Of a stretch of 64,000 nucleotides of DNA, positions 44,629 to 57,348 are shown piece after piece. The notes beneath the pieces were generated by a model. It did not search any database, was not told the DNA's origin, and was given only the letters and a program-made list of their open reading frames with translations. Where the stretch lies: positions 1 through 64,000 of the forward strand of contig CALQSQ010000008.1 of assembly GCA_943333275.1 (NCBI GenBank). Reading direction: 5' to 3'. Every line of letters starts with the position of its first letter. The stretch's first letter is position 1. The position numbers and the translations under genes were made by a program. Origin of the DNA: Akkermansia muciniphila. GTDB taxonomy: Bacteria; Verrucomicrobiota; Verrucomicrobiia; Verrucomicrobiales; V1-33.

Positions 44629-45225
44629 TTAATAGAGGGTGGTCAGAATTTTCAGCCAGCCCTGGCTCTGCCCGTAACGCACGCCCTCAAGCAGCAGCGG
44701 CAGCAGGCCCAGTGCCCAGATGAACCACACCACACTGCCGAGGTGTTTGCGGAATGTCCGGGGGTTCATTTCATATTTTTCCGGCTCCTGCAGCAGGCTC
44801 CAGCGCGGCCAAAATCGCGGCACCTCGCGGGTGTATTTTGCAAACGGCTCCCCGTGGCGCTTGGCCAGATACTCTTCCTCACCGCGGATCGTCCCGGGGT
44901 ATTTCAAAGCGAACCCCAGCGCGATCAATGCCGGGATGGTAAATGTTGCCGTGGCAAACCCCAGGCCCACCGCTCCGAGAAGGCTGAAGAAATACAACGG
45001 ATTGCGGCACACGGAATACGGACCCACCGTCACCAATTCGGCATTTTTACGGCCGGCAATGTAGGATGAGCACCACATGCGCCCCAGTGCCCCCACCCCC
45101 ACGAGCAGCACCGCCACGAGGAACAACCCCCGGCGCATCCAGGCACAATCGTTCCAGTGGCTCGTCGTCACTAGGAGGAGAGCCCCGATGGCGAGGGCGA
45201 AAATTCGGGAAACTAAGATTCTCAT
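44629..45225 (-). CDS. membrane methyltransferase-like protein (ICMT/PEMT type)
   Basis: The 198-residue product has about five hydrophobic segments and the isoprenylcysteine methyltransferase/phospholipid methyltransferase signature GPYSVCRNPLYFFSLLGAVG, then EEEYLAKRHGEPFAKYTREV and PRFWPRW. The family transfers methyl from S-adenosylmethionine to lipids or prenyl groups; substrate cannot be told. It lies 56 bp upstream of the ECF sigma gene on the same strand. Confidence 0.85.
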   Translation of the reverse strand: MRILVSRIFALAIGALLLVTTSHWNDCAWMRRGLFLVAVLLVGVGALGRMWCSSYIAGRKNAELVTVGPYSVCRNPLYFFSLLGAVGLGFATATFTIPALIALGFALKYPGTIRGEEEYLAKRHGEPFAKYTREVPRFWPRWSLLQEPEKYEMNPRTFRKHLGSVVWFIWALGLLPLLLEGVRYGQSQGWLKILTTLY

Positions 45226-45429
45226 GCGGGGAAATACGGTAATCTAAACCATGGGCATCGTTCCCCCCGCAACGTATTTGTCCAACCCTTTTGCAGACGG
45301 GCCTCCGGCAAGAAACTTGCTTGCTGGAGGGGAAATCTGTCCTAAGGAAAATGCATCCATCATGTCGCTCCGGCCCCTCCACTCGAACCGCCCCGGCGCA
45401 CCCCTACCCCTTTCCATCCCCATCCCTCC

Positions 45430-48210
45430 ATGACCACCCCCCAAACCTTCACCACCGGCTCCGGAACCACTGGAACATTTTACTCCCTGCCAGCCCTTGA
45501 AAAAGCCGGCATTGGTAAAGTTTCGCGTCTGCCCATTTCCATCCGCATCGTGCTGGAATCGCTGGTGCGGAATTGCGATGGCAAGAAGGTCACGGAACAG
45601 GACGTGAAGAACCTCGCAAATTGGAACGCCAAGGCTCCGGGAGAGTATGAAATTCCGTTTGTCGTCGCGCGGATCGTTTTGCAGGACTTCACGGGCGTGC
45701 CGCTTTTGGTGGATTTGGCGGCCATGCGCTCGGCGGTGGATCGTCTTGGCAAGAACGCGAAAATGATCGAGCCGCTGGTTCCGGTGGACCTAGTGGTCGA
45801 TCACAGTGTGCAGGTGGATTTCGCTGGCACGGGCGATTCGCTGGCGCGGAATCTGGACCTGGAATTCCATCGGAATCGCGAGCGTTATGAATTTCTGAAA
45901 TGGGGCGAACAAGCGTTCGATACCTTCAAAGTTGTACCCCCGGGCATCGGCATCGTGCACCAAGTGAACTTGGAATATCTGGCCAAGGGCGTGTTGGAGA
46001 AAGATGGCGTTTACTATCCCGACACGTTAGTGGGAACGGACAGCCACACCACCATGATCAACGGCCTGGGCGTCGTGGGGTGGGGCGTGGGCGGCATCGA
46101 GGCGGAAGCGGGCATGTTAGGTCAGCCCGTGACTTTCCTCGTTCCTGAGGTCGTCGGCGTTTATCTCAGTGGTGATCTGAAGCCCGGCGTTACTGCCACG
46201 GACATGGTGCTGCTGGTCACGGAGATTTTGCGCAAGACCAAGGTGGTCGGTAAATTTGTCGAATTCTTCGGCCCGGGTGCTCGCGCCCTCAGCGTCCCCG
46301 ATCGCGCGACGATTGCAAACATGGCTCCTGAATATGGCGCCACGATGGGCTTCTTCGGGATTGATGAAAACACCATTGCTTACCTGCGCGGCACGGGTCG
46401 TTCCGAAGCCCTCTGCGGCACGGTGGAAAATTACTACAAAGCCCAGGGACTGTGGGGCATTCCGGTGGAAAAAAATGCCATCGACTTCACGCAAATCGTC
46501 GAACTCGATCTGGCCACTGTGAAACCCAGTGTGGCTGGGCCCAAGCGGCCGCAGGATCGTATTGATGTCGATGCACTCAAGACCAAGTGGAACGAAATTT
46601 TAACTAAAGCCGCTCCGGATGGCTATGGCAAAAAGCCGCTCGCAGGCGCGGGTGCCTTTGATGGCATTGTTGAAACAACCGGCATCGAATCCCTCGCAGG
46701 CGTGGATGCCGAAGTGGCCGATGCCCCGAACGTAGGCGGCTACCCAGCCTGGGACGTGAAGGTGGACAGCAAAGGCGGCATTGCCGATACGATCACGCAC
46801 GGCAGCGTCCTGATTGCGGCCATCACCAGTTGCACGAACACCTCCAACCCCAGCGTCATGCTGGCCGCTGGATTGTTGGCGCAAAAGGCGAACGCCAAGG
46901 GCCTGAAAGTGAACCCATCCATCAAAACCAGCCTCGGGCCAGGGTCCCGCGTGGTGACGGATTATTTAACCAAAACGGAACTGCAAAAGGAACTGGATAA
47001 ACTCGGCTTCCAGACCGTCGGCTACGGATGCACCACGTGCATCGGCAACAGCGGACCGCTGGATCCCGGTATCGAAGACGTGGTCAAGGCCGAGGACATC
47101 GTGGCGGCTAGTGTGCTGTCAGGAAATCGGAATTTCGAAGCGCGCGTGCACCAAAGCATCAAGGCGAATTTCCTCATGTCCCCACCGCTCGTCGTGGCTT
47201 ACGCCCTGGCTGGCACGGTAGATATCGACCTCACCACCGAACCTCTCGGCACCAGCGCGGACGGCCACCCCGTCATGCTAGCCGACATCTGGCCGACCTT
47301 GAAGGAAGTGCAGGATGCCATGGCCAGTGCCCTGTCCCCAGCGGTCTTCCAGAAGCTCTACACCGGCTTTGCCGAACAGAATCCCAAGTGGAACGAAATC
47401 CCCGCCAGCGTGGGCCACGTTTACAACTGGAACAAAGATTCCACTTACATCCAAGAGCCGCCGTTCTTCGATAAATTCAGCATGACCCCGGGCGATATCG
47501 TGGAAATCAAGGGTGCACGACCGTTAGGCATCTTTGGCGACAGTGTCACCACCGACCACATTTCCCCCGCCGGTAACATCAAGAAAGATGGCCCCGCCGG
47601 AAAATATCTGGGCGAAAACGGCGTGCCCGTGGCCGACTACAACAGCTTCGGCAGCCGTCGGGGTAACGACCGCGTCATGACCCGCGGGACCTTCGCCAAC
47701 GTCCGCATCAAAAACCTGATGCTCGGCGGCAAAGAAGGCGGCAACACGCTCTACAATGGCGAAGAAATGTCCATTTACGATGCCGCACGGAAATACGCCG
47801 CCACCGGCACTCCGCTCATCTGCATTGGCGCGGAAGACTACGGGATGGGCAGCAGTCGCGACTGGGCCGCTAAAGGAACCAACCTCCTGGGCGTCAAAGC
47901 CGTCATCACCAAGAGCTTCGAGCGCATCCACCGCAGCAACCTCGTCGGCATGGGCGTCCTGCCCTGCAACTTCAAGAACAAGGAAGACTACGAAAAAGTC
48001 AAAGGCCTAACCGACGCCACCTTCGACCTCCTGGGCATCAGCAACGACATGAAACCCATGTCCGAAGCCACCCTCCGAGTCCACACCGCCGGAACCACCC
48101 TCGACATCCCCGTCATCGTTCGCATCGACACCCCCATCGAAATCGACTACTACCGCGCCGGCGGCATCCTGCCGTATGTGCTAGCGCAGATCCTGCGGGA
48201 GCAGGGGTAG
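45430..48210 (+). CDS. acnA: aconitate hydratase A
   Basis: The 926-residue product fits AcnA, which interconverts citrate and isocitrate in the citric acid cycle. Iron-sulphur ligands are in [20 protein letters not shown] and [20 protein letters not shown]. Other marks: [60 protein letters not shown]. The length and domain order match bacterial AcnA rather than AcnB. A pair of palindromic elements follows its stop codon. Confidence 0.96.
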   Translation: MTTPQTFTTGSGTTGTFYSLPALEKAGIGKVSRLPISIRIVLESLVRNCDGKKVTEQDVKNLANWNAKAPGEYEIPFVVARIVLQDFTGVPLLVDLAAMRSAVDRLGKNAKMIEPLVPVDLVVDHSVQVDFAGTGDSLARNLDLEFHRNRERYEFLKWGEQAFDTFKVVPPGIGIVHQVNLEYLAKGVLEKDGVYYPDTLVGTDSHTTMINGLGVVGWGVGGIEAEAGMLGQPVTFLVPEVVGVYLSGDLKPGVTATDMVLLVTEILRKTKVVGKFVEFFGPGARALSVPDRATIANMAPEYGATMGFFGIDENTIAYLRGTGRSEALCGTVENYYKAQGLWGIPVEKNAIDFTQIVELDLATVKPSVAGPKRPQDRIDVDALKTKWNEILTKAAPDGYGKKPLAGAGAFDGIVETTGIESLAGVDAEVADAPNVGGYPAWDVKVDSKGGIADTITHGSVLIAAITSCTNTSNPSVMLAAGLLAQKANAKGLKVNPSIKTSLGPGSRVVTDYLTKTELQKELDKLGFQTVGYGCTTCIGNSGPLDPGIEDVVKAEDIVAASVLSGNRNFEARVHQSIKANFLMSPPLVVAYALAGTVDIDLTTEPLGTSADGHPVMLADIWPTLKEVQDAMASALSPAVFQKLYTGFAEQNPKWNEIPASVGHVYNWNKDSTYIQEPPFFDKFSMTPGDIVEIKGARPLGIFGDSVTTDHISPAGNIKKDGPAGKYLGENGVPVADYNSFGSRRGNDRVMTRGTFANVRIKNLMLGGKEGGNTLYNGEEMSIYDAARKYAATGTPLICIGAEDYGMGSSRDWAAKGTNLLGVKAVITKSFERIHRSNLVGMGVLPCNFKNKEDYEKVKGLTDATFDLLGISNDMKPMSEATLRVHTAGTTLDIPVIVRIDTPIEIDYYRAGGILPYVLAQILREQG

Positions 48211-48223
48211 GGCGGCTTGCATT

Positions 48224-48294
48224 CCGCACAGCCCTCTGTGCGGCTTGTGGAGACCCAATGGCTTTGCATATGAACCGCACAGAGGACTGTGCGG
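48224..48294. repeat. paired palindromes, REP-like family 2
   Basis: CCGCACAGCCCTCTGTGCGG (48224-48243) and CCGCACAGAGGACTGTGCGG (48275-48294) are each 8-bp stems with a 4-base loop. They are also inverted copies of each other with one mismatch, separated by 31 bp. This is a second palindrome family, different in sequence from the GCGACA family. It lies between acnA and rpoC, which end toward each other. Confidence 0.85.
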
Positions 48295-48380
48295 ACCACA
48301 TTGCTTCTCCATCTCTGACACCCACCTCCCCCATTCTATATTTTTCAGGAGGGTGACGAACGGGGGTTGGCCAAGCCAAA

Positions 48381-48408
48381 ACGGGCGGCTTCTGGTGAAG
48401 CCGCCCGT
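48381..48408 (-). terminator. terminator of the rpoBC cluster
   Basis: ACGGGCGGCTTC and GAAGCCGCCCGT form a perfect 12-bp stem with a 4-base loop (TGGT). On the minus strand the stem is followed by TTTTGGC. It lies 44 bp past the rpoC stop codon at 48453 and ends the large minus-strand operon. Confidence 0.85.
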
Positions 48409-48452
48409 TGGCGTTGATGGATCTGGCTGACGGGCTGGGAGCCCGGGCCACG

Positions 48453-51400
48453 TTAGGCGTTTTCGAGGAGGACGTCGTCGGCTTCGTCGTCCACTTCTCC
48501 GAGGCCGTCTCTGCTGATGGCTTCGAAGGATTCCTTCACGCGGATGTCCTTGTGAGTTTGGAAGCCGGTGCCGGCGGGGATGAGGTGACCCATGATGACG
48601 TTTTCCTTGAAGCCACGCAGGTTGTCGATTTTGCCGAGGGTGGCGGCATCGGTGAGCACGCGGGTGGTGTCCTGGAACGAGGCGGCGGAAATGAAGCTTT
48701 CCGTTTCGAGGGAGGCTTTGGTGATGCCGAGGAGGACGGGCTCGCCTTCGGCGGGTTTGCCGCCCTGCTCTGCGATGTGCTTGTTGGCTTCCTCGAAGGC
48801 GAGGCGTTCGACCTGATCGCCCCAGAGGAAATCAGTATCCCCGGGATCGCTGATCTTCACCTTGCGGAGCATCTGACGGATGATGATCTCAATGTGCTTG
48901 TCATTGATTTCGACGCCCTGCAGACGGTAAACTTCCTGCACTTCGTTGACGAGGTGTTCCTGGAGCTGGTGTGGCCCGAGGATTTCGAGAATTTCATGCG
49001 GCACGACCGGGCCTTCGGTGAGCTGGTCACCTTTCTTCACGAGGTCGCCCTCAAACATGATGATGTGCTTGCTGCGTGGTACCAAGTGTTCCTCTTCCTC
49101 TCCGGAATCCGGATCGGTGACGACCACCTTGCGTTTGCCGCGGACGAGGCCGCCGAGGGAAACAATACCGTCGATCTTGGCGATCTCGGCGTGATCCTTT
49201 GGCTTCCGGGCTTCGAAGAGTTCGGCAACCCGGGGCAGACCACCGGTGATATCCTTGGCCTTGGAGGCTTTGCGCGGCGTCTTGGCCAGAATCGTTCCGG
49301 CGGCCACATCGTCGCCTTTTTTGACGATGAGGTTGGCACCGGCAGGAATGGTATAGCTGGCGAGGACTTCCTTGGTCTTCTTGTCGATAATGACGATCTG
49401 CGGGTGCAGGTCTTCCTTATGCTCGAGGACGACAAAGGTGTCGGATCCCTTCTCACCGCTCTTGCTGAGGGTGATGCCGGCGATCATGTCACGGAAGTCC
49501 ACACGGCCTTCGCGCTCCGTGATAACGGGCACGGCGTGCTGTTCCCAGGTGACGAGAGTTTCGCCCTTCTTGATCTTGGCACCGTCGGCGATGTAAATGA
49601 TCGAACCGATGACGAGCTTGTGGTTTTCGACTTCGCGGCCGTCGTCGTCGTGGATGGAGAGGGATCCGTTCTTGGTCAGAACAACCCAGTTTCCATCGAT
49701 GCCCTTGACGGTGCGGAGGTCGTTGTAACGGACGATTCCGCCGTTCTTGACCTTGACGATTGGCTGCTTGAAAGCGCCACTGGCCGCACCACCGGTGTGG
49801 AACGTCCGCATGGTGAGCTGGGTGCCGGGCTCCCCGATCGACTGGGCGGCAATAATGCCGACGGCTTCGCCGACATTGACTCGATAGCCAGTAGCCAGAT
49901 TCAAGCCGTAGCAGGTGGCGCAGCAGCCACGCTTGCTTTCGCAGGTGAGGACCGAGCGGATTTTCATCTGCTCGACGCCGATGGTCATAAGACGCAGCGC
50001 CTGGGTTTCGGTGACGACTTCGCCGGCCTTGACGATGGATTCCTTTGTGATCGGGTCCTTGATGGCCACACACGATGCGCGACCGTAGATCCGCGTCTTG
50101 AGGTCCACGATTTCCTCGTCCCCTTCGTAAATGGAGCCGACGGTGATGCCGTTGCTGGTTCCGCAATCCTGTTCGTAAACGATGACGTCCTGGGCGACAT
50201 CGACGAGTTTCCGCGTCATGTATCCGGAGTCGGCGGTCTTGAGCGCAGTATCGGAGAGACCCTTGCGGGCGCCGTGGGTGGAGATGAAGTATTCGAGCAC
50301 CGTCAGACCTTCGCGGAAATTGGAGGTGATCGGACGTTCGATAATTTCACCGGAGGGCTTGGCCATAAGGCCGCGCATCCCGCCAAGCTGCTTGATCTGC
50401 TGCTTGTTGCCGCGGGCACCGGAAGTGACCATCATGTAGAGCGGATTGGCGTTCTTCTTGCCGTCGTTGAACTCGAGCGTGCGGAAGAGATTAGCGGTAA
50501 TGTGTTCGGAGGCGTGGGTCCACAAGTCGATGACCATGTTGTGGCGTTCGCGATCCGTGATGACGCCGCGCTTGAACTGTTTCTCGATTTCATCCAGACG
50601 GATGTAGGATTTGTCGAGTTCAGCCTGCTTCTCAACCGGGATGACCATGTCGGTAATCCCGATGGAAATACCGGACTGCATGGCTGCGGTGAAGCCGAGG
50701 GTCTTCATGCGGTCGAGGGCCAGCACGGTCTGCTCACTGCCGGCGACCTGCCAGCAACGCCAGATGATGTCGGAGAGTTCTTTCTTACTGCACGTTTTAT
50801 TAATGAATCCCAAGCCATCAGGCCAGATTTCATTGAAACGAACCCGGCCTGGCGTGGTTTCGATGCAGCCTTTTTCCTTGTCTCCAAAGAGCGTGTCCCG
50901 GCCTTTGTCGGGATTCTTGAACAAGATGGCTTGGTGGATGTCCACGCCGCCTTCGGCGAGCGCAAATTCCACTTCGCTGATGTCTGCGAAGAGGGGTTTG
51001 CGGCTTTCGTCCTTCTTTTGTCCTTCCTTCGAGGGAAACGTGCGGACCTGAGTCAGGAAGTACATGCCGAGGGTAATGTCCTGCGACGGGGTATTGACGG
51101 GCTTGCCGCTGGAGGGCGAGAAGATGTTATTGGTCGCCAGCATCAGCAGGCGGGCTTCCATCTGCGCTTCCACGGAAAGCGGAACGTGTACGGCCATTTG
51201 GTCACCATCGAAGTCGGCGTTGTAAGCCGTACAAACGAGGGGGTGAACACGGATGGCATCACCTTCGATGAGCACGGGTTCGAATGCCTGGATCGACAAA
51301 CGGTGCAGGGTTGGTGCACGATTGAGGAGGATCGGGTGGCCTTTGGTCACTTCTTCCAGGATGTCCCAAACTTCCGGCGTGCGGCGTTCGATCATTTTCT

Positions 51401-52604
51401 TGGCAGAGCGGACGGTGTGGACGTGGCCGAGTTCCTTCAAGCGACGGATGATGAAGGGTTCGAACAACACGAGCGCCATTTTCTTGGGCAGACCGCACTG
51501 GCTGAGTTTCAATTCAGGCCCGATCACGATCACGGAACGTCCGGAGTAATCGACGCGCTTGCCGAGCAAGTTCTGACGGAAACGTCCGCCTTTGCCCTTG
51601 AGCATGTCGGAGAGAGATTTGAGCGGACGATTGCCGGCACCCGTGACAGCGCGGCCATGGCGGCCGTTGTCGAAGAGGGCATCGACAGCTTCCTGGAGCA
51701 TGCGCTTCTCATTGCGGATGATGACGTCAGGCGTCTTCAGTTGCAGGAGGTTCTTCAGCCGGTTGTTCCGGTTGATGACGCGGCGGTAGAGATCGTTCAA
51801 ATCGGAAGTCGCGAAACGGCCACCTTCCAGAGGCACGAGCGGACGGAGATCCGGAGGAATGACCGGGAGCACTTCCATGACCATCCATTCAGGACGGCTC
51901 TTGGAACTGTGGAAACCCTGGGCGAGCTTGAGGCGTTTGGCCAGCTTCTTGCGCACCTGCTTGGAACGGGTGCGGGTCATGGCTTCCTGCAGTTCGGCGA
52001 CGAGTTCGGGCAGATTGATGCTGGCCAGCAGCTTTTGCACGGCCTCGGCACCCATGCCATAGACGAATCCGTCCTCGCCATACTGCTCTTCGGCTTCGCG
52101 AAATTCGACTTCGGTCAACAACTGCCCTTTGACGAGCGGCGTTTTCTTGGGGTCGATGACCAGATAATCTTCATAGTAAATGACGCGCTCCAACTGGCGG
52201 GCGGTCATGTCGAGGGCCAGGCCAAGTCGGCTGGGCATGCATTTGTAGAACCAAATGTGGGTCACAGGCACGGCCAATTCGATGTGGCCCATGCGCTCGC
52301 GGCGGACACGGCTGAGCGTGACTTCCACGCCGCAACGGTCACAGACGACGCCCTTGTGCTTGATGCGCTTGTATTTTCCGCAGGAACATTCCCAGTCCCG
52401 TGTGGGGCCGAAAATGCGCTCGCAGAACAAACCGCCTTTTTCGGGTTTGAACGTGCGGTAGTTGATCGTCTCGGGATTTTTCACCTCGCCTTTGGACCAG
52501 GATCGGATGATCTCGGGATTGGCGACCGTGATGGCGACGTGGTCAAAGCCCTGTGGTCGGGCATCGCCACCGAAGAGTTCGCGCAGATGGGTTTCAGTGC
52601 TCAT
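48453..52604 (-). CDS. rpoC: RNA polymerase beta' subunit
   Basis: The 1383-residue product is the beta' subunit. The N-terminal zinc site is [20 protein letters not shown], the catalytic Mg loop is [16 protein letters not shown], and the second zinc site lies in [13 protein letters not shown]. The length is near the usual bacterial value of about 1400. It follows rpoB by 98 bp, the normal order. A 1421-residue open frame on the opposite strand is a shadow of codon bias. Confidence 0.98.
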   Translation of the reverse strand: MSTETHLRELFGGDARPQGFDHVAITVANPEIIRSWSKGEVKNPETINYRTFKPEKGGLFCERIFGPTRDWECSCGKYKRIKHKGVVCDRCGVEVTLSRVRRERMGHIELAVPVTHIWFYKCMPSRLGLALDMTARQLERVIYYEDYLVIDPKKTPLVKGQLLTEVEFREAEEQYGEDGFVYGMGAEAVQKLLASINLPELVAELQEAMTRTRSKQVRKKLAKRLKLAQGFHSSKSRPEWMVMEVLPVIPPDLRPLVPLEGGRFATSDLNDLYRRVINRNNRLKNLLQLKTPDVIIRNEKRMLQEAVDALFDNGRHGRAVTGAGNRPLKSLSDMLKGKGGRFRQNLLGKRVDYSGRSVIVIGPELKLSQCGLPKKMALVLFEPFIIRRLKELGHVHTVRSAKKMIERRTPEVWDILEEVTKGHPILLNRAPTLHRLSIQAFEPVLIEGDAIRVHPLVCTAYNADFDGDQMAVHVPLSVEAQMEARLLMLATNNIFSPSSGKPVNTPSQDITLGMYFLTQVRTFPSKEGQKKDESRKPLFADISEVEFALAEGGVDIHQAILFKNPDKGRDTLFGDKEKGCIETTPGRVRFNEIWPDGLGFINKTCSKKELSDIIWRCWQVAGSEQTVLALDRMKTLGFTAAMQSGISIGITDMVIPVEKQAELDKSYIRLDEIEKQFKRGVITDRERHNMVIDLWTHASEHITANLFRTLEFNDGKKNANPLYMMVTSGARGNKQQIKQLGGMRGLMAKPSGEIIERPITSNFREGLTVLEYFISTHGARKGLSDTALKTADSGYMTRKLVDVAQDVIVYEQDCGTSNGITVGSIYEGDEEIVDLKTRIYGRASCVAIKDPITKESIVKAGEVVTETQALRLMTIGVEQMKIRSVLTCESKRGCCATCYGLNLATGYRVNVGEAVGIIAAQSIGEPGTQLTMRTFHTGGAASGAFKQPIVKVKNGGIVRYNDLRTVKGIDGNWVVLTKNGSLSIHDDDGREVENHKLVIGSIIYIADGAKIKKGETLVTWEQHAVPVITEREGRVDFRDMIAGITLSKSGEKGSDTFVVLEHKEDLHPQIVIIDKKTKEVLASYTIPAGANLIVKKGDDVAAGTILAKTPRKASKAKDITGGLPRVAELFEARKPKDHAEIAKIDGIVSLGGLVRGKRKVVVTDPDSGEEEEHLVPRSKHIIMFEGDLVKKGDQLTEGPVVPHEILEILGPHQLQEHLVNEVQEVYRLQGVEINDKHIEIIIRQMLRKVKISDPGDTDFLWGDQVERLAFEEANKHIAEQGGKPAEGEPVLLGITKASLETESFISAASFQDTTRVLTDAATLGKIDNLRGFKENVIMGHLIPAGTGFQTHKDIRVKESFEAISRDGLGEVDDEADDVLLENA

Positions 52605-52654
52605 GGGTTGGAGAGTGGGGTAGTATTTTTGAAAGAGGTATGGTGGGGATCATG

Positions 52655-52686
52655 GGCCCCATACGCCGCATAGGGCATATGGGGCC
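52655..52686. promoter_or_regulatory. stem-loop in the rpoB-rpoC gap
   Basis: GGCCCCATA and TATGGGGCC pair perfectly, and GCC with GGG-type bases extend the stem inward, leaving a short loop. It lies between rpoB and rpoC (98-bp gap) and is not followed by a T run in the minus direction. It may slow, protect or process the transcript rather than end it. Confidence 0.6.
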
Positions 52687-52702
52687 TATTTAAATGGTCA
52701 TG

Positions 52703-55700
52703 CTAGGCACCGAGCGCCTGGATGATGGCCGCATCCTGGTCTGCATGCTTGGAGCCGACTTTGACGTCGAGGCCGAGCGATTGCATTTCCTTGATGAGCA
52801 CGTTGAAGGACTCGGGGGTGCCAGCTTCCAGGTTGTTGTCGCCTTTGACGATGGATTCGTAAATGCGCGTTCTTCCTTGGACGTCGTCGGATTTGACGGT
52901 GAGCAACTCCTGGAGCGTGTAAGCCGCTCCGTAAGCTTCGAGCGCCCACACTTCCATTTCGCCGAAACGCTGGCCACCATACTGGGCCTTGCCACCGAGC
53001 GGCTGCTGGGTAACGAGGCTGTAGGGACCGACGGCGCGGGCGTGAATCTTATCGGCAACCAAGTGGCCGAGTTTCAGCATGTAAATGTAGCCGACCACGA
53101 CTTCCTGGTGGAAGGACTCGCCGGTGCGGCCATCGAACAACTTCGATTTGCCATTGAGGCCGATCCAGGTCCACGGCGTGGTGGTCTTGGCTTCCTTGAG
53201 GTATTCCATGATGCGGGATTCCGGGATACCATCGAAGACAGGCGTGGCGACCTTGAAGCCGAGTGCCTTGGCGGCGACGCCAAGGTGCGTTTCCAACACC
53301 TGACCAACGTTCATCCGCGACGGCACGCCGAGCGGGTTGAGCACGATGTCGACCGGAGTTCCGTCATCTAGGAACGGCATGTCCTCTTCAGGGACGATCT
53401 TGGCGACCACCCCTTTGTTTCCGTGACGACCGGCCATCTTATCCCCGACGGAAAGTTTCCGTTTGGAAGCGATGAAGACCTTCACTTGCTTGATGATGCC
53501 GGATTCCACTTCGTCGCCGGATTCCACTTTATCGAGGTTCATTTCCCGCTCGTCATCGAGTTCGGCAAATTTCGTTTCAAAGGCACCGGTGATGTCGAAA
53601 ATCTTGTTCCGCACCGGGCTCGGATCGATCTCAATGTGATCGTGTTCCTGCGCCATTTTGTTGAGGAGCGTCTTGGTGATTTTCTTATTGGCTGGGACGA
53701 TGATTTCGCCCGTCTGGGCGTTGACCACGTCGAGCGGGATTTTCTCGTTGAGCAGGTGTTCGCTGAGTTTTTCGGTCAAGGCATCGACGAGTTCGTCGCG
53801 CTTGGTTTTGTATTCCTCTTCGATCTGCTTGAGTTGCTTGCGCTGTTCGGCTTGGGAGACTCGTTCTTTGTTGGCATCCTTGCGGCTGGCCACGCGGACA
53901 TCCATGACGATGCCCATGCAGCCGGAAGGAACGCGCAGGGAGGTGTCCTTCACGTCGGCGGCCTTTTCACCGAAGATGGCGCGGAGAAGGCGTTCCTCGG
54001 GAGCGAGTTCGGTTTCGGATTTCGGAGTGATTTTACCGACGAGGATGTCGCCGGGTTTCACTTCGGCACCGATGCGCACGACGCCATCCACGCCCAGATT
54101 CTTGAGCGCTTCTTCGCCGACGTTGGGAATATCCCGGGTGATTTCTTCCGGCCCGAGTTTGGTATCGCGGGCGCCAACTTCGAATTCCTCAATGTGAATG
54201 GAGGTGTAAATATCCTCCTTCACAACCTTCGCGGAAATGGCGATGGCATCTTCGAAGTTGTATCCGTTCCAGGGCATGAACGCCACGAGCACATTGCGGC
54301 CGAGGGCGAGTTCGCCCTTGTCGGTGCAGGGACCGTCTGCGAGGACCTGGCCTTCCTTCACCTTGTCGCCACGGCGGACGATCGGGCGCTGGTTGATGCA
54401 GGTTCCGGCGTTGCTGCGCATGAATTTGCGGAGCGGGTAGACGTAGATTTCCTTGGAGGGCTGATGTTTGACGATCGTCGGGTTGCCGAGGAACTCGCCG
54501 TCAGTGCAGGGGAGTTTCCCGTCCTTGGTGACGATGATCACCTCTGCAGTGGCCGCGGCCACGATGCCCTTGGCCTCGCAGATGGCGACAGCCTTGGAAT
54601 CGCGCGCAGCCTTGGCTTCGATGCCGGTGCCGACGAGCGGCGCTTCAGCGATGAGCAGAGGCACGCCCTGGCGTTGCATGTTCGAACCCATGAGCGCACG
54701 GTTGGCGTCATCGTGTTCGAGAAATGGAATCATCGAGGCGGCCACGGACACCAGCTGCTTGGGTGAGACGTCCATGTAGGCGACCAACGCAGGCTCCAAA
54801 TCGAGAAAATCACTGCGATAACGCACGGTGATTTTCTTGTTTTTGAAATTACCTTTTTCATCGGTCACATTGTTCGCCTGGGCGATGTAGTGATTCTCTT
54901 CCTGGTCAGCGGTGAGATAGTCAATTTTCTTGGTGACCACACCATCGATGATCTTGCGGTAGGGCGTTTCGATAAACCCGAACTCGTTGATGCGAGCGAA
55001 GGAGGACATCGAGTTAATCAAACCGATGTTGGGACCTTCGGGAGTTTCAATCGGGCAGATGCGGCCGTAGTGCGAGGGATGCACGTCGCGAACTTCGAAG
55101 CCGGCGCGATCACGATTCAGACCGCCTGGCCCGAGGGCGGAGAGACGGCGTTTGTGCGTCAGTTCAGCCAGCGGATTGATTTGATCCATGAACTGGGAGA
55201 GCTGGCTGCGGCCGAAGAAATCACGCACCACGGCACTGAGGGCCTTGGGGTTGATCAGCTTCTGCGGCGTCATGCCTTCCATGTTCACATCAAACAAGGT
55301 CATGCGCTCCTTGACGAGACGTTCCGTCCGGCTGAGACCGACGCGGCACTGGTTGGCGAGCAGTTCACCCACAGCCCGCACTCGGCGGCTGCCGAGGTGG
55401 TCAATGTCGTCGAGAACGCCCTCGCCTTTGCGCAGGCGGAGGAGGTATTTCAGCGAAGCGAGGAAATCCTCCGGAATGAGGATTCGCATGTCGGAGTCGA
55501 TCTTCAGGCCGAGCTTTTGGTTCAGCTTGTAACGGCCCACGCGGGTGAGATCGTATTTCTTGGGATCGAAAAAGAGGCGCTTCAACAGGGCCTTGGCGTT
55601 CGGAATGGTTGGCGGATCTCCAGGGCGCAGGCGCTTGTAGATGTCCTTGAGTGCTTCCTCCTCGTCCTTGGCCGGATCCTTTTTCAGGCTCTTGATGAGC

Positions 55701-56533
55701 ACGTCGTCCGGCGGAACTTCGATGATGGAAATGGTCTTGTAGCCAAGATCGAGGAGCTGGCGGATGATCGCGGGAGTGATAGGCTCGTAGGCCTTGGCGA
55801 CCACATTTTCGCCATCGACGATGTCCTCAAAGATCATCTTGGAGGCGAGGGCTTCCTCATCCACGCTCGTCTTGAGCTTGAGAACTTCGATGTCGTAGAA
55901 TTGCTTGATGATGTCGGCATCCGTTGGGAAACCGATGCAGCGCAGGAACGTGGTCACGAGGAATTTCCGACGGCGGCGGCGGCGATCCAGGTAAACGTAG
56001 AGCAAGTCGTTGGTGTCGAACTGCACTTCCAACCATGATCCACGGTCGGGAATGATGCGGAAACCATGGAGCATCTTGCCGTTCAAGTGCTGGTTTTCCT
56101 CAAAGGCGATACCGGGCGAACGGTGCAACTGGGAAACGACGACCCGCTCGGCTCCGTTGATGGCGAAAGTGCCGCGTTCGGTCATGAGGGGCAGTTCGCC
56201 CATGTAAACGCGCTCCTCCTTGGTGCCGGCTTCATCGCGGAGCGTGAAGGTGACATACAGGGGTGCAGAGAAAGTCTCTCCTTCGCGCTGGGCCTCGTAA
56301 GAGGAGAGCTTGGGCTCGCCGACTTCATAGTGGCTGAAATTGAGGACCGTTTTCTGATCGTAGCTGTCGATGGGGAAGACTTCCTTGAACACAGCCTGCA
56401 GGCCTGCCATGATCCGTTTGGACGGGGGGACATCCGTTTGGAGGAACTCTTTGTAAGAGTTGATTTGAACCTCGATGAGGTTCGGTGGTTCGATGACTTC
56501 CGTCAGTTTACCAAAGTTGATGCGCTCGGACAT
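52703..56533 (-). CDS. rpoB: RNA polymerase beta subunit
   Basis: The 1276-residue product is the beta subunit, the target of rifampicin. Marks: the Rif region with [20 protein letters not shown], the segment [40 protein letters not shown] and the C-terminal [20 protein letters not shown]. The Rif-cluster residues Gln and Asp (FMDQ), His and Arg (HKRR) look wild-type in this region. Gene order rplL-rpoB-rpoC is standard. Confidence 0.98.
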   Translation of the reverse strand: MSERINFGKLTEVIEPPNLIEVQINSYKEFLQTDVPPSKRIMAGLQAVFKEVFPIDSYDQKTVLNFSHYEVGEPKLSSYEAQREGETFSAPLYVTFTLRDEAGTKEERVYMGELPLMTERGTFAINGAERVVVSQLHRSPGIAFEENQHLNGKMLHGFRIIPDRGSWLEVQFDTNDLLYVYLDRRRRRRKFLVTTFLRCIGFPTDADIIKQFYDIEVLKLKTSVDEEALASKMIFEDIVDGENVVAKAYEPITPAIIRQLLDLGYKTISIIEVPPDDVLIKSLKKDPAKDEEEALKDIYKRLRPGDPPTIPNAKALLKRLFFDPKKYDLTRVGRYKLNQKLGLKIDSDMRILIPEDFLASLKYLLRLRKGEGVLDDIDHLGSRRVRAVGELLANQCRVGLSRTERLVKERMTLFDVNMEGMTPQKLINPKALSAVVRDFFGRSQLSQFMDQINPLAELTHKRRLSALGPGGLNRDRAGFEVRDVHPSHYGRICPIETPEGPNIGLINSMSSFARINEFGFIETPYRKIIDGVVTKKIDYLTADQEENHYIAQANNVTDEKGNFKNKKITVRYRSDFLDLEPALVAYMDVSPKQLVSVAASMIPFLEHDDANRALMGSNMQRQGVPLLIAEAPLVGTGIEAKAARDSKAVAICEAKGIVAAATAEVIIVTKDGKLPCTDGEFLGNPTIVKHQPSKEIYVYPLRKFMRSNAGTCINQRPIVRRGDKVKEGQVLADGPCTDKGELALGRNVLVAFMPWNGYNFEDAIAISAKVVKEDIYTSIHIEEFEVGARDTKLGPEEITRDIPNVGEEALKNLGVDGVVRIGAEVKPGDILVGKITPKSETELAPEERLLRAIFGEKAADVKDTSLRVPSGCMGIVMDVRVASRKDANKERVSQAEQRKQLKQIEEEYKTKRDELVDALTEKLSEHLLNEKIPLDVVNAQTGEIIVPANKKITKTLLNKMAQEHDHIEIDPSPVRNKIFDITGAFETKFAELDDEREMNLDKVESGDEVESGIIKQVKVFIASKRKLSVGDKMAGRHGNKGVVAKIVPEEDMPFLDDGTPVDIVLNPLGVPSRMNVGQVLETHLGVAAKALGFKVATPVFDGIPESRIMEYLKEAKTTTPWTWIGLNGKSKLFDGRTGESFHQEVVVGYIYMLKLGHLVADKIHARAVGPYSLVTQQPLGGKAQYGGQRFGEMEVWALEAYGAAYTLQELLTVKSDDVQGRTRIYESIVKGDNNLEAGTPESFNVLIKEMQSLGLDVKVGSKHADQDAAIIQALGA

Positions 56534-56758
56534 GGGCAGATGATGGGTTGGTGGTGGTGGAAAGAATGGGTGGGTGGGAAAAGGAGACTGCGGAGGCGCA
56601 GACTAGGGAAGGGAGCAACTCAGGGGCTGAGGAACATTTTCCTTATAAAAACAAAACGTCCCAGACGGAGCATGGGAGCTTCGTTGGGCGGCAGAGACGG
56701 GCGGATGAGTGGAGGGATTTTGTGGCATTCTGACAGAGCTTCGTCCACTTCCCCCAAT

Positions 56759-56784
56759 GGATGACCAGCTAGGGCTGGTCATCC
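56759..56784 (-). terminator. hairpin in the rplL-rpoB gap (attenuator-like)
   Basis: GGATGACCAGC and GCTGGTCATCC form a perfect 11-bp stem with a 4-base loop. It lies about 50 bp after rplL in the minus direction and about 230 bp before rpoB. It is not followed by a T run, so partial termination or RNA processing is more likely than complete stop. The rest of the 299-bp gap has no gene. Confidence 0.6.
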
Positions 56785-56832
56785 AAGATGGGGAGTCGGG
56801 GGACGAACCCGACGCGGAGTGCGAACTCGGAG

Positions 56833-57210
56833 TTACTTGATTTCGCAGGTGGCACCGGCAGCTTCGATCTTCTTCTTGATCTCTTCTGCCTCGGCCTTGG
56901 AAACGCCGGTCTTAAGGGCCTTGGGGGCGCTTTCGACGAGGGCTTTGGCTTCCGCCAATCCGAGGCCGGCAACGGCACCACGGACTTCCTTAATGACCGC
57001 AATCTTGTTGCCGCCGGCGGCGGTCAGGATCACGTCAAATTCGGTCTTTTCTTCAGCCGGAGCAGCAGCGGCGGCTCCACCACCACCGCCTGGAGCGGCA
57101 ACAGCAGCGGCGCTTACGCCCCATTTTTCTTCCAGCGCCTTCACGAGTTCGGAGGCTTGGAGGATGGTGAGTGCGCTCAGGTCTTCTACGATTTTGTTAA
57201 TGTCAGCCAT
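56833..57210 (-). CDS. rplL: ribosomal protein L7/L12
   Basis: The 125-residue acidic protein shows the N-terminal dimer helix region ([20 protein letters not shown]), an Ala/Gly-rich hinge and the conserved C-terminal domain ([40 protein letters not shown]). It forms the ribosomal stalk with L10. It is downstream of rplJ by 138 bp, as usual, and upstream of rpoB. Confidence 0.97.
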   Translation of the reverse strand: MADINKIVEDLSALTILQASELVKALEEKWGVSAAAVAAPGGGGGAAAAAPAEEKTEFDVILTAAGGNKIAVIKEVRGAVAGLGLAEAKALVESAPKALKTGVSKAEAEEIKKKIEAAGATCEIK

Positions 57211-57348
57211 GTTATTGGGTCAGTGTCACCGCCATCCGGAGCCCCGGAATATTTTGAAGTCAGCAGCCGCTGTCTCGGTAAGGAACTGGGTTTGTTGTTT
57301 TAGTTTCGGGTGTTTGTTTTTGGGTTTGCCGCCGGAGGGCGGAAAGGA

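Noticed and set aside
48408-52673. 1421-residue open frame on the plus strand opposite rpoC
   Set aside because: It lies almost exactly opposite rpoC and has no recognisable domain or independent start context. Long antisense frames are common where codon use is strongly biased in GC-rich genes.
53423-56038. 447- and 382-residue plus-strand frames opposite rpoB
   Set aside because: Same explanation as for rpoC: shadow frames of a highly conserved gene, with Phe/Leu/Asp/Gly-rich nonsense composition.
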